DNA of 64,000 bases from an uncultured Tateyamaria sp. Lineage in GTDB: Bacteria > Pseudomonadota > Alphaproteobacteria > Rhodobacterales > Rhodobacteraceae. Both the position numbers and the translations under genes were made by a program. The notes under the pieces are model-generated. The model was not told the DNA's origin. It did no database searches and saw nothing but the letters and a program-made list of their open reading frames with translations. Location: the NCBI RefSeq assembly GCF_947494755.1, contig NZ_CANLVZ010000005.1, forward strand, positions 209,258 through 273,257, read 5' to 3'. Positions 56,035-64,000 of this stretch are shown here, piece after piece (position 1 is the first letter of the stretch; each line of letters starts with the position of its first letter).

Positions 56035-59000
56035 TCAAACTCGACAAGCAGGTCCTTGGCGTCGATCTGCCCGCCGGGCGCGATATGCACCGCCTTGACC
56101 ACTGCGTCGCGCTCGGCGTGGATGCCCGTCTCCATCTTCATCGCCTCAATGGTCAGCAGCAGGTCGCCTTCGCTCACCTCCTGGCCCACTTGCACACCAA
56201 CGCTGGCGACCACACCCGGCATGGGCGCGCCCACATGCGCGGCATTGCCCAACTCGGCCTTGGGACGCTGCACCGTTGTCGATTTCACCATGCGGTTCGG
56301 GACGCGGATGACGCGGGGCTGGCCGTTGAGCTCAAAAAACACCTTGGCCTCGCCGTCCTCGTTCGTCTCGCCGACCGCTTGCAGACGGATTTCGAGGGTC
56401 TTGCCCGGGTCGATTTCGGCGGTGATCTCTTCGCCCGGCTGCATCCCGTAAAAGAACGTCTTGGTTGGCAGGGTCCGAACGGGGCCGTATAGGCGGTGTC
56501 GGCCCATATAGTCGAGGAAGACCTTGGGATACATGAGGTAGCCCGACAGGTCCTCATCATCGACCTCGCGCCCTTCGAGCTGCCCAGACAGGTCCGCGCG
56601 TGTCGCTTCAAGGTCGACGGCAGGCACATCCGCGCCGGGGCGGGCGGTGTTGGGGGCCTCGCCTTTCAGGATCTTGGTCTGGATCGCAGTCGGGAACCCG
56701 CCCGGAGGCTGACCGAGATTGCCGCGCATCATGTCCACGACTGAATCGGGGAAGGCGACGTCCTTTTCGGGGTCCTCGACCTCTTCCCGGGTGAGGTTCT
56801 GGCTGACCATCATCAGCGCCATGTCCCCCACCACTTTGGAGGACGGCGTGACCTTCACGATATCGCCGAACATCTGGTTCACGGACCGGTAAGTGCGCGC
56901 GACCTCGTGCCAGCGATCTTCAAGCCCCAGTGAGCGGGCCTGTGCCTTGAGGTTGGTGAACTGCCCGCCGGGCATTTCGTGCAGGTAGACTTCGGAGGAG
57001 GGAGCTTGCATCCCGCTCTCGAAGGCGGCGTAATGATCGCGCACCGCCTCCCAATAGTCCGAGATGTCGCGGATCGCATCGACCGAAAGGCCAGTGTCGC
57101 GGTCAGTGTGCTGCAGTGCGCCGACCACCGTGCCAAGCGTGGCTTGCGAGGTATTGCCCGACAAGGCGTCCATGGCGCAATCGACCGCGTCCACACCCGC
57201 CTCGGCAGCAGCAAGGATCGTCGCACAGGCGATTCCCGCCGTGTCATGCGTGTGGAAATGGATCGGCAAGCCGACCTCTTGTTTCAGCGCACGCACCAGC
57301 ACGCGCGCGGCTGCCGGTTTCAGCAAACCCGCCATATCCTTGAGGCCCAGCACATGCGCGCCCGCGTCTTTCAGCTGGTTGCCCATATCGACATAGTATT
57401 TCAGGTCGTACTTGGCCCGATCCGGATTCAGGATGTCGCCGGTATAGCAGATCGTGCCTTCGCAGACCTTGTTCTGTTCCTGCACCGCGTCCATCGCGAC
57501 GCGCATGTTTTCGACCCAGTTGAGGCTGTCGAACACGCGAAACACATCGACGCCCGTATTGGCCGCGACGCGCACGAATTCCTGCACCACGTTGTCGGGA
57601 TAGTTGGTATAGCCCACCCCGTTGGCCCCGCGCAGCAGCATCTGGGTCATCAGGTTCGGCATCGCCTCGCGCAGGTCGCGCAGGCGCTGCCAGGGACATT
57701 CCTGCAGGAACCGATAGGCCACATCGAACGTGGCCCCGCCCCAGCACTCCATCGAGAAAAGCTGCGGCAAGTTGGCGGCATAGGCGGGGGCCACCTTGAT
57801 CATGTCATGGCTGCGCATCCGCGTCGCCAGCAGGGACTGGTGCCCGTCGCGCATTGTCGTGTCGGTGATCAGCAGTTGTTGCTGCGCCTTCATCCAGTCC
57901 GCGACGGCCTGGGGGCCCTTTTGTTCCAGCAGGTTGCGGGTGCCCATCTGGTGTGAGGGGTCGGCCTGCAAGGCGGGCGGCTTCGGGGGCTTGAGATCTG
58001 CGCGGGGGCGGGGACGGTCCTTGACCTCCGGGTGCCCGTTTACGGTGATGTCGGCGATATAGGTCAGCACCTTGGTGCCCCGGTCCCGGCGGCGCTTGAA
58101 GGTGAAGAGGTCCGGCGTCTCGTCAATGAACTTGGTGTGGTAGGTGTTGTCGAGGAAGGTCGGGTGTTTCAGCAGGTTTTCCACGAAGGCGATGTTGGTG
58201 CTGACACCCCGGATGCGAAATTCGCGCAAGGCCCGGTCCATCCGCGCAATCGCCATTTCGGGGGTCGGGGCCTTGGCGGTGATCTTGGTCAGCAGGCTGT
58301 CGTAATAGCGGGTGATGACCCCCCCCGCATAGGCGGTGCCGCCATCGAGGCGAATGCCCATGCCTGTCGCCGATCGGTACGCGGTGATACGGCCATAGTC
58401 GGGGATGAAGTTGTTCTGCGGGTCTTCGGTCGTGATCCGGGTTTGCAGCGCGTGGCCGGTCAAAACCACATCCCCTTGCGTGGGCTTGCCGGTGGCTTCG
58501 GCGATGGTCTTGCCCTCGGCGATCAGGATCTGGGCGCGCACGATGTCGATACCGGTGACTTCCTCGGTGACGGTGTGTTCGACCTGCACGCGCGGGTTCA
58601 CTTCGATGAAGTAGAATTTGCCCGTTGACATATCCATCAGGAATTCGACGGTGCCCGCGCATTCATAATTCACATGCTTGCAGATCTTGTAGCCCAGATC
58701 GCAGATTTCGACCCGCTGTTCGGGCGTCAGGTAAGGGGCGGGCGCGCGCTCGACCACCTTTTGGTTGCGACGCTGGACCGAGCAGTCGCGCTCAAACAGG
58801 TGGTACATGCCGCCATGCTTGTCGCCCAGAATTTGGACTTCGACGTGGCGGGCTTTGAGGATCATCTTTTCCAGATACCCCTCACCGTTGCCAAAGGCGG
58901 CCTCGGCCTCGCGTCGCCCTTCGAGCACTTTTTCCTCGACCTCTGATTCATCTGCAATGGGGCGCATGCCCCGACCGCCGCCGCCCCAAGAGGCCTTGAG

Positions 59001-59477
59001 CATCAGCGGATAGCCAACCTCTTTGGCCTCTTTCTTGATGGCCGCCATGTCGTCGCCCAGAACTTCGGTGGCCGGGATCACGGGGACGCCCGCCTCGACC
59101 GCAACCCGGCGCGCAGACGCCTTGTCGCCAAGGGCGCGCATGGTTTCGGCGCGGGGACCGATGAAGGTGATGCCGTTTTGTTCGCAGGCATCCACGAAAT
59201 CGGGGTTTTCAGACAAGAGGCCATAGCCCGGATGGATCGCATCCGCCCCGCTTTCGCGGGCTACGCGGATCATTTCCTCGATACTGAGATAGGCGGCCAC
59301 CGGACCCAGACCCTCACCAATCCGATAGGCTTCGTCCGCCTTGAAGCGGTGCAGGCCGAGCTTGTCCTCTTCGGCAAAGACCGCAACCGTCTTTTTGCCC
59401 ATTTCATTGGCTGCACGCATGATGCGGATCGCAATTTCACCCCGGTTTGCGATGAGGATTTTTTGAAACTCGGGCAT
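56031..59477 (-). CDS. pyc: Pyruvate carboxylase
   Basis: A 1148-residue biotin enzyme making oxaloacetate from pyruvate, bicarbonate and ATP. The biotin carboxylase domain (1-~450) starts FQKILIANRGEIAIRIMRAA and includes KASWGGGGRGMRP. The carboxyltransferase domain lies at about 530-800 (ITDTTMRDGHQSLLATRMR, AGLLKPAAAR). The C-terminal biotinyl domain has EAMKMETG with the biotinylated lysine. Single-chain form of normal length. The start at 59477 is family-typical; the frame reaches 59609. It replenishes the TCA cycle during growth on C3 compounds. Confidence 0.96.
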   Translation of the reverse strand: MPEFQKILIANRGEIAIRIMRAANEMGKKTVAVFAEEDKLGLHRFKADEAYRIGEGLGPVAAYLSIEEMIRVARESGADAIHPGYGLLSENPDFVDACEQNGITFIGPRAETMRALGDKASARRVAVEAGVPVIPATEVLGDDMAAIKKEAKEVGYPLMLKASWGGGGRGMRPIADESEVEEKVLEGRREAEAAFGNGEGYLEKMILKARHVEVQILGDKHGGMYHLFERDCSVQRRNQKVVERAPAPYLTPEQRVEICDLGYKICKHVNYECAGTVEFLMDMSTGKFYFIEVNPRVQVEHTVTEEVTGIDIVRAQILIAEGKTIAEATGKPTQGDVVLTGHALQTRITTEDPQNNFIPDYGRITAYRSATGMGIRLDGGTAYAGGVITRYYDSLLTKITAKAPTPEMAIARMDRALREFRIRGVSTNIAFVENLLKHPTFLDNTYHTKFIDETPDLFTFKRRRDRGTKVLTYIADITVNGHPEVKDRPRPRADLKPPKPPALQADPSHQMGTRNLLEQKGPQAVADWMKAQQQLLITDTTMRDGHQSLLATRMRSHDMIKVAPAYAANLPQLFSMECWGGATFDVAYRFLQECPWQRLRDLREAMPNLMTQMLLRGANGVGYTNYPDNVVQEFVRVAANTGVDVFRVFDSLNWVENMRVAMDAVQEQNKVCEGTICYTGDILNPDRAKYDLKYYVDMGNQLKDAGAHVLGLKDMAGLLKPAAARVLVRALKQEVGLPIHFHTHDTAGIACATILAAAEAGVDAVDCAMDALSGNTSQATLGTVVGALQHTDRDTGLSVDAIRDISDYWEAVRDHYAAFESGMQAPSSEVYLHEMPGGQFTNLKAQARSLGLEDRWHEVARTYRSVNQMFGDIVKVTPSSKVVGDMALMMVSQNLTREEVEDPEKDVAFPDSVVDMMRGNLGQPPGGFPTAIQTKILKGEAPNTARPGADVPAVDLEATRADLSGQLEGREVDDEDLSGYLMYPKVFLDYMGRHRLYGPVRTLPTKTFFYGMQPGEEITAEIDPGKTLEIRLQAVGETNEDGEAKVFFELNGQPRVIRVPNRMVKSTTVQRPKAELGNAAHVGAPMPGVVASVGVQVGQEVSEGDLLLTIEAMKMETGIHAERDAVVKAVHIAPGGQIDAKDLLVEFE

Positions 59478-59721
59478 GACTGGGGATCCTGTGTATGGGT
59501 ACTCAAAGGGCAGCGTTGAGCGGCTTTTATGACGTTTTCGCAAAGCAGTATACGCGTATTTTTGGGTAGGGTGACAGGGTGTGGGATGAAAAATGCTGCG
59601 CAGCGGCATGAATGATGCTGCGTGAGCACAGGAAATTCGGCTTGGCGCTTAATGGAATGTCAGGGTTTGCCCGACATACAGGATTGCAATGTCCCGTGCG
59701 GGGTTTGAGGGTCTGATTTTG

Positions 59722-60166
59722 ATGTTTCGTACAGTGTATTCCAGCTCCGCCAAGGCGGTGCTGTCCCCCCGAGGTTGTGTCGCAAATCCTGAACATCTCG
59801 CGGCGCAATAACGCGCGCGATGGGATCACCGGGCTGCTTGCCTATCACGACGGGCGGTTTTTGCAGGTGCTTGAAGGGCCTGAGGGCGCGGTGGCGGCCT
59901 GTCTGGCCCGGATCAATGTCGATCAGCGTCATACCCGCGTGCGCACCTTGTCCGCCGGGCCGGTCAAGGCCGCCCTGTTTCCGAAGTGGCGCATGGGATA
60001 TGCCACGCCGCAGGACTTGCAGCCCGCCGCGCGCGACAGCCTCGCCGAATTGTCCGCCTTGGCCGACATTTGCCGCATCGGTGGCACTCCGGATCCAAAG
60101 GTGGAGCAGCTGGTGCGCAGTTTTCTGGTGAGTTCGGGGGCTGGCTGGACGCTGCCCGCCGGATAG
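59722..60166 (+). pseudogene. BLUF-domain blue-light photoreceptor gene with frameshift
   Basis: BLUF proteins bind FAD and sense blue light. From ATG 59722 the first 15 codons give MFRTVYSSSAKAVLS, then a run of six C (59765-59770) shifts the frame. With five C the chain would continue PEVVSQILNISRRNNARDGI and give a full 147-residue BLUF protein. The key residues are all there: Tyr in RTVYSS, Asn in SRRNNARDGITG and Gln in GRFLQVLEG. As it stands the main frame can only start at GTG 59777, losing the first beta strand with the tyrosine. Either a real frameshift, slippage-based switching, or a sequencing error in the homopolymer. Confidence 0.8.
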
Positions 60167-60176
60167 GCCCTGGCGC

Positions 60177-61319
60177 TTAGACCTCGTGCGTCAGGACATC
60201 TGGCAGGTTGCCGAGGGTGCGCGCCCCGATCTGCCCCATGCAGGATTTCAGGTCTTCGCGCAGGATATGTGCCAGATGATCGGGCCCGTCCGGGCCAAGA
60301 GCGGCCAGCGCATAATGCCAGGCCCGTCCCATCATGACGAAGCTCGCGCCCATCGCCATGGCCCGCAAAATGTCGAGCCCGCCTTCGACGCCGCTGTCAA
60401 AGATGATGGGCAGCTTTGTGGCGCGCCGCACGTCCGGAAGCACTTCAATTGTGGCCGGTGCCCCGTCGAATTGCCGCCCCGCGTGATTGGAGACCCAGAT
60501 CGCATCGACTCCCAACTCTTCGAGCCGCTCGGCATCCGGTCCGCGCATGATTCCCTTGATTACAAACGGCCCCTCCCACGCATCGCGCAGCCACGACACA
60601 TAGTCCCAATCAGGTGAGGTGCGCAGCAGATAACCCACATGCGCCGTGACAGGCAGATTGGCGGTGGCCTTGGTGGTGTAGGCATCAAGCATCCGCATAT
60701 GTGGCATGCCGGTGCGCGCCATGCCCATGGCCCAGGCCGGGCGCTGCGCCACCTGCGCCAGCAAGCGGGGCGTCAGTTTGGGTGGATTTGTCAGCCCCGA
60801 GCGTGTTTGTCGTTCACGTCGTGAGGCAACGGGCACGTCCACCGTCAGCACCAGCGTCTTGAACCCTGCCGCACGTGCGCGGTTCAGCATATCGGTGCGA
60901 ATGCCCTCATCGCGCGGCGGGTACATTTGGAACCATGCATGGGTGCCAAGGTCGCTTTGGATATCTTCTGGGGCGGCGGTGGCCACGGTTGACAGGGAAT
61001 AAGGAATGCCAAGGCGCGCGCCGGCCCGTGCCAGATGCCGTTCGGCATTGGGCCACATCAACCCCGACATCCCCACCGGCGCGATCCCGACGGGCAGGGG
61101 CATCTGGTGCCCGAACAGCTCTGTGCTGAGGTCTGGATCAAACTCGCCATGTAGCACCGAGGGGATCATACCAATCCGATCCAATGCGGCGCGGTTGCGG
61201 GCCTTTGCGGCCTCGGTCCCCGTGCCGCTGTCAAGGTATTCCCAAACGAATTTGGGGATTCGCCGCTGTGCGCGAGCGCGCAGATCGCTGAGGGCTGGGT
61301 ATCGGCTGGTGAGGTCCAT
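60177..61319 (-). CDS. lldD: FMN-dependent alpha-hydroxy-acid dehydrogenase (LldD-like)
   Basis: A 380-residue flavoprotein that oxidises L-lactate or a related 2-hydroxy acid. FMN-binding and catalytic residues lie in GIAPVGMSGLMWP, LVLTVDVPVASRRERQ, VIKGIMRG, SNHAGRQFDG (catalytic His) and IIFDSGVEGGLDILRA. Start at 61319 (MDLTSRYPALSDLRARA) is normal; the longer frame runs into the intergenic repeat. Lactate oxidation would feed the nearby pyruvate carboxylase, a plausible but unproven link. Confidence 0.88.
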   Translation of the reverse strand: MDLTSRYPALSDLRARAQRRIPKFVWEYLDSGTGTEAAKARNRAALDRIGMIPSVLHGEFDPDLSTELFGHQMPLPVGIAPVGMSGLMWPNAERHLARAGARLGIPYSLSTVATAAPEDIQSDLGTHAWFQMYPPRDEGIRTDMLNRARAAGFKTLVLTVDVPVASRRERQTRSGLTNPPKLTPRLLAQVAQRPAWAMGMARTGMPHMRMLDAYTTKATANLPVTAHVGYLLRTSPDWDYVSWLRDAWEGPFVIKGIMRGPDAERLEELGVDAIWVSNHAGRQFDGAPATIEVLPDVRRATKLPIIFDSGVEGGLDILRAMAMGASFVMMGRAWHYALAALGPDGPDHLAHILREDLKSCMGQIGARTLGNLPDVLTHEV

Positions 61320-61369
61320 GGCGCGGACTATGGAGAGGCGGGCGGCGCGCTGCAAGCGGGTGTTGCGCG

Positions 61370-61430
61370 GGGGGCTAGCCCCCTTGCGCCCTGCGGCCTC
61401 ACCCCCGGAATTTTTTGGAATGGAAAAGAA
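61370..61430 (+). repeat. Intergenic repeat element, copy D
   Basis: GGGGGC TA GCCCCC hairpin (61370-61383), TTGCGCCCTGCGGCCT, then ACCCCCGGAATTTTTTGGAA and AAAAGAA. Fourth copy of the element, between the divergent lldD and uvrD genes. Confidence 0.65.
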
Positions 61431-61487
61431 GAACAACGCGCGAACACGTGTCTTTCCCTTTCGCGCTTGAGGCGATAGATTGCAGTC

Positions 61488-63914
61488 ATGAGCAGTTATG
61501 ATGAATTTGACGCCTTTGAGGGCGCATCATTGTCGGCGCGCGCGATGGCGGCGCGCCCGCAGCGCTATCTGGAGGGGTTGAACCCCGAACAGCGCGCGGC
61601 CGTCGAAAAGCTGGACGGACCCGTGCTGATGCTGGCCGGCGCGGGCACGGGCAAGACCCGCGCGCTGACGGCGCGAATCGTGCATCTGCTCAACACAGGA
61701 AACGCGCGACCCAACGAGATTCTGGCGGTGACCTTCACCAACAAGGCCGCGCGCGAGATGAAGAACCGGGTGGGTGCGATGCTCGGCGGGCAGATCGAAG
61801 GGGTGCCGTGGCTCGGGACGTTTCACTCGATCTGCGTGAAGCTGCTGCGGCGTCATGCGGAACTCGCCGGGTTGAAGTCAAACTTCACCATTCTGGACAC
61901 GGACGATCAGATCCGCCTGATGAAGCAGTTGATCCGCGCCGCTGGGATCGACGACAAGCGCTGGCCCGCGCGCCAGCTCGCCAATATCATCGATGGCTGG
62001 AAAAACCGTGCACTGACGCCGGACAACGTGCCCGCGTCTGACGGCGGGGCCTACAATCACAAGGGCGTCGAGCTTTATGCCCAGTATCAGGCCCGCCTGC
62101 TGGAACTGAACGCCTGCGACTTTGGCGATCTGCTGCTGCACATGGTCACCATCTTTCAGAACCACCTCGACGTGCTTGAACAATATCAGCGTTGGTTCCG
62201 CTTTATCCTCGTGGACGAATATCAGGATACCAATGTGGCCCAGTACTTGTGGCTGCGTTTGCTGGCCCAAGGGCACAAGAACATCTGCTGTGTTGGGGAT
62301 GATGACCAGTCGATCTATGGCTGGCGCGGGGCAGAAGTGGGCAACATCCTGCGCTTTGAAAAGGACTTTCCGGGCGCGCATGTGGTGCGGTTGGAGCAGA
62401 ACTACCGCTCCACCCCGCATATTCTGGCCGCCGCCTCGGGCGTGATCGACGGCAATGAAAACCGTCTGGGCAAGACGCTGTGGACCGCAAAGGAAGAGGG
62501 CGAGAAGGTCCGCCTGATCGGCCATTGGGACGGTGAGGAAGAGGCCCGCTGGATCGGCGACGAGATCGAGTCCGCTCAGCAGGGCACGCGCGGTATGCGC
62601 CCGATGTCGCTGGATGAGATGGCCATCCTCGTACGCGCCTCCCACCAGATGCGCGCGTTTGAGGATCGCTTTCTGACCATCGGTCTGCCCTACCGCGTGA
62701 TCGGCGGTCCGCGCTTTTACGAGCGGATGGAGATCCGCGACGCGATGGCCTATTTCCGCGTGGTCGTCAGCCCCGAGGACGATCTGGCGTTTGAGCGGAT
62801 CGCGAACACGCCCAAGCGCGGGCTTGGGGACAAGGCGCAGCAGACCATCCAGATCACCGCCCGCGCCAATGGCGTGTCGCTGGTCGAAGGCGCGCGTCTT
62901 GCGGTCGATCAGGGGCTTATCAAGGGTAAGGGCGCCACCGAGTTGCGCACGCTCGTCGAGGGTATTGCGCGCTGGCATTCCAAGCTGCGCGGCCCCCGGA
63001 TCGAGGTGGTCGAGGATGACCGCGTTCTGGATGACGGCGTCGTGCCCTTGCGCAGCGAATACGGCCCGCCGCCCGTCAGCCATGTGGAACTGGCCGAGAT
63101 CATTCTGGACGAAAGCGGCTACACCGCCCACTGGCAGAACGACAAGACGCCCGAGGCGCCGGGGCGGCTCGAGAACCTCAAGGAACTGGTCAAGGCGCTG
63201 GAGGGCTTCGAGAACCTGCAAGGCTTCCTCGAACACGTGTCTCTGATCATGGACAACGAACAGGATGACGCGGGGGCCAAGGTGTCGATCATGACGCTGC
63301 ACGCGGCCAAGGGTCTGGAATTTCCCTGCGTGTTTCTGCCCGGTTGGGAGGATGGCCTGTTTCCGTCGCAAAGGTCCATGGATGAAAGCGGGCTCAAGGG
63401 ACTCGAGGAAGAGCGGCGGCTGGCCTATGTGGGCATCACCCGCGCCGAAGAGGTTTGTACTATCAGTTTCGCGGCCAATCGGCGGGTGTTCGGGCAGTGG
63501 CAATCCTCGCTGCCGTCGCGCTTCATCGACGAATTGCCCGAAGCGCATGTGGATGTGCTGACGCCGCCGGGTCTATATGGTGGCGGATACGGTGCGGCGG
63601 CCCCCTCCATGGGGGAATCCCGGCTGCATCAGGCGGCGGCAGAGGCGAATGTCTATAACTCGCCGGGCTGGAAGCGCCTGCAATCGCGCGCGAGTGAGCG
63701 GCCCCTCAGTCAGCCGAAAGAAACCCGCAGCACGGTGATCGACCTGGATGCGGTGTCCAGTTTCACGATGGGCGAGCGGGTGTTTCACCAGAAGTTCGGC
63801 TATGGCGCGGTTGTAGGGATCGAAGGAGAAAAGCTCGAGATCGAGTTCGAGAAGGCCGGGCTGAAGAAGGTCATCTCGAAGTTCATCACAGGCTGCGACG
63901 ACATTCCATTTTAG
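61488..63914 (+). CDS. uvrD: ATP-dependent DNA helicase UvrD/PcrA
   Basis: An 808-residue superfamily 1A 3'-5' helicase for nucleotide-excision and mismatch repair. Motif I AGAGTGKTRALTARI (about residue 51), motif Ia AVTFTNKAAREM, motif II ILVDEYQDTN, motif III GDDDQSIYGWRGA, motif IV LEQNYRST, motif V VSIMTLHAAKGLEF and motif VI RRLAYVGITRAEE are all present. The C-terminal Tudor-like end (FTMGERVFHQKFGYGAVVGIEG) contacts RNA polymerase in PcrA relatives. Confidence 0.95.
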   Translation: MSSYDEFDAFEGASLSARAMAARPQRYLEGLNPEQRAAVEKLDGPVLMLAGAGTGKTRALTARIVHLLNTGNARPNEILAVTFTNKAAREMKNRVGAMLGGQIEGVPWLGTFHSICVKLLRRHAELAGLKSNFTILDTDDQIRLMKQLIRAAGIDDKRWPARQLANIIDGWKNRALTPDNVPASDGGAYNHKGVELYAQYQARLLELNACDFGDLLLHMVTIFQNHLDVLEQYQRWFRFILVDEYQDTNVAQYLWLRLLAQGHKNICCVGDDDQSIYGWRGAEVGNILRFEKDFPGAHVVRLEQNYRSTPHILAAASGVIDGNENRLGKTLWTAKEEGEKVRLIGHWDGEEEARWIGDEIESAQQGTRGMRPMSLDEMAILVRASHQMRAFEDRFLTIGLPYRVIGGPRFYERMEIRDAMAYFRVVVSPEDDLAFERIANTPKRGLGDKAQQTIQITARANGVSLVEGARLAVDQGLIKGKGATELRTLVEGIARWHSKLRGPRIEVVEDDRVLDDGVVPLRSEYGPPPVSHVELAEIILDESGYTAHWQNDKTPEAPGRLENLKELVKALEGFENLQGFLEHVSLIMDNEQDDAGAKVSIMTLHAAKGLEFPCVFLPGWEDGLFPSQRSMDESGLKGLEEERRLAYVGITRAEEVCTISFAANRRVFGQWQSSLPSRFIDELPEAHVDVLTPPGLYGGGYGAAAPSMGESRLHQAAAEANVYNSPGWKRLQSRASERPLSQPKETRSTVIDLDAVSSFTMGERVFHQKFGYGAVVGIEGEKLEIEFEKAGLKKVISKFITGCDDIPF

Positions 63915-63915
63915 C

Positions 63916-63943
63916 GGTTGCTTTCACGTAGGTGAAAGCAACC
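63916..63943. repeat. Perfect 12-bp-stem palindrome after uvrD
   Basis: GGTTGCTTTCAC, loop GTAG, GTGAAAGCAACC: perfect 12-bp inverted repeat starting 2 bases after the uvrD stop, no T-run. May slow or protect the transcript end, or be a REP-like element. Confidence 0.6.
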
Positions 63944-63956
63944 AGTGGCAAGGACT

Positions 63957-63973
63957 GCTTTCTGCAAGAAAGC
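63957..63973. repeat. Second palindrome after uvrD
   Basis: GCTTTCT, loop GCA, AGAAAGC: perfect 7-bp inverted repeat 13 bases after the first palindrome. Together they make a two-hairpin array at the window end. Confidence 0.5.
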
Positions 63974-64000
63974 TGTCAGCCACCCCCTATCGTTCAACTC

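Overview
The window looks like a chromosomal segment of a marine alphaproteobacterium of the order Rhodobacterales (Roseobacter-type). The support is: a high-G+C coding style; an RpoH of the Rhodobacter RpoHI type; a histidine tRNA that lacks the usual G-1 and has A73, a trait known from one alphaproteobacterial clade; several Rhodobacterales-type small proteins; a cobalamin riboswitch in front of a B12-type importer; and a recurrent intergenic GGGGGC..GCCCCC repeat. I see no prophage, transposase, integrase or CRISPR array. Most of the sequence is ordinary core chromosome.

Layout. 0.1-6.1 kb: a six-cistron Mrp-type Na+/H+ antiporter operon with an A/B fusion. 6.1-10.9 kb: small proteins, tRNA-His, an RluA-type pseudouridine synthase, rpoH behind its own heat-shock-like promoter, a Gfo/Idh/MocA oxidoreductase and a DksA-like zinc-finger protein. 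11-18 kb: a low-G+C orphan gene and a palindrome, an M3 oligopeptidase, then a minus-strand block with an amidohydrolase, a DNA-repair ligase/exonuclease pair, an alpha/beta hydrolase and an SCP2 protein. 18-23.2 kb: TPR protein, SUV3-like helicase, S4 protein, ferredoxin and CarD. 23.2-28.7 kb: divergent cobS/cobT, a Kef-type antiporter, and an Lrp regulator divergent from hppD. 28.7-37.8 kb: a large single-span membrane protein with an in-frame hexanucleotide repeat, SIMPL protein, metY, two uncharacterised proteins, and a four-gene membrane redox cluster (ferric-reductase-like/Rieske protein plus a protein with a distinctive Cys/His motif). 38-44.8 kb: a betaine/proline-type ABC importer, then a B12 riboswitch with a DUF1636 protein and a B12/siderophore-type ABC importer. 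44.8-51.2 kb: tRNA-Tyr, rlmB, a zinc-ribbon protein, a candidate small RNA, and histidine genes hisA, hisF-hisE and convergent hisB-hisH. 51.2-64 kb: a transglutaminase, tRNA-Gly, a decayed YHYH-domain gene, small proteins, an MFS exporter, a kinase-like protein, pyruvate carboxylase, a BLUF photoreceptor gene with an apparent one-base frameshift, an L-lactate-dehydrogenase-type flavoprotein and a UvrD/PcrA helicase.

The least explained parts are the membrane redox cluster at 35.3-37.8 kb, the 837-residue protein at 28.7-31.3 kb (which looks like pilus/secretion-type domains in one chain), the structured leader of carD, the candidate RNA before the CoA-binding protein gene, and the two damaged genes (YHYH, BLUF).
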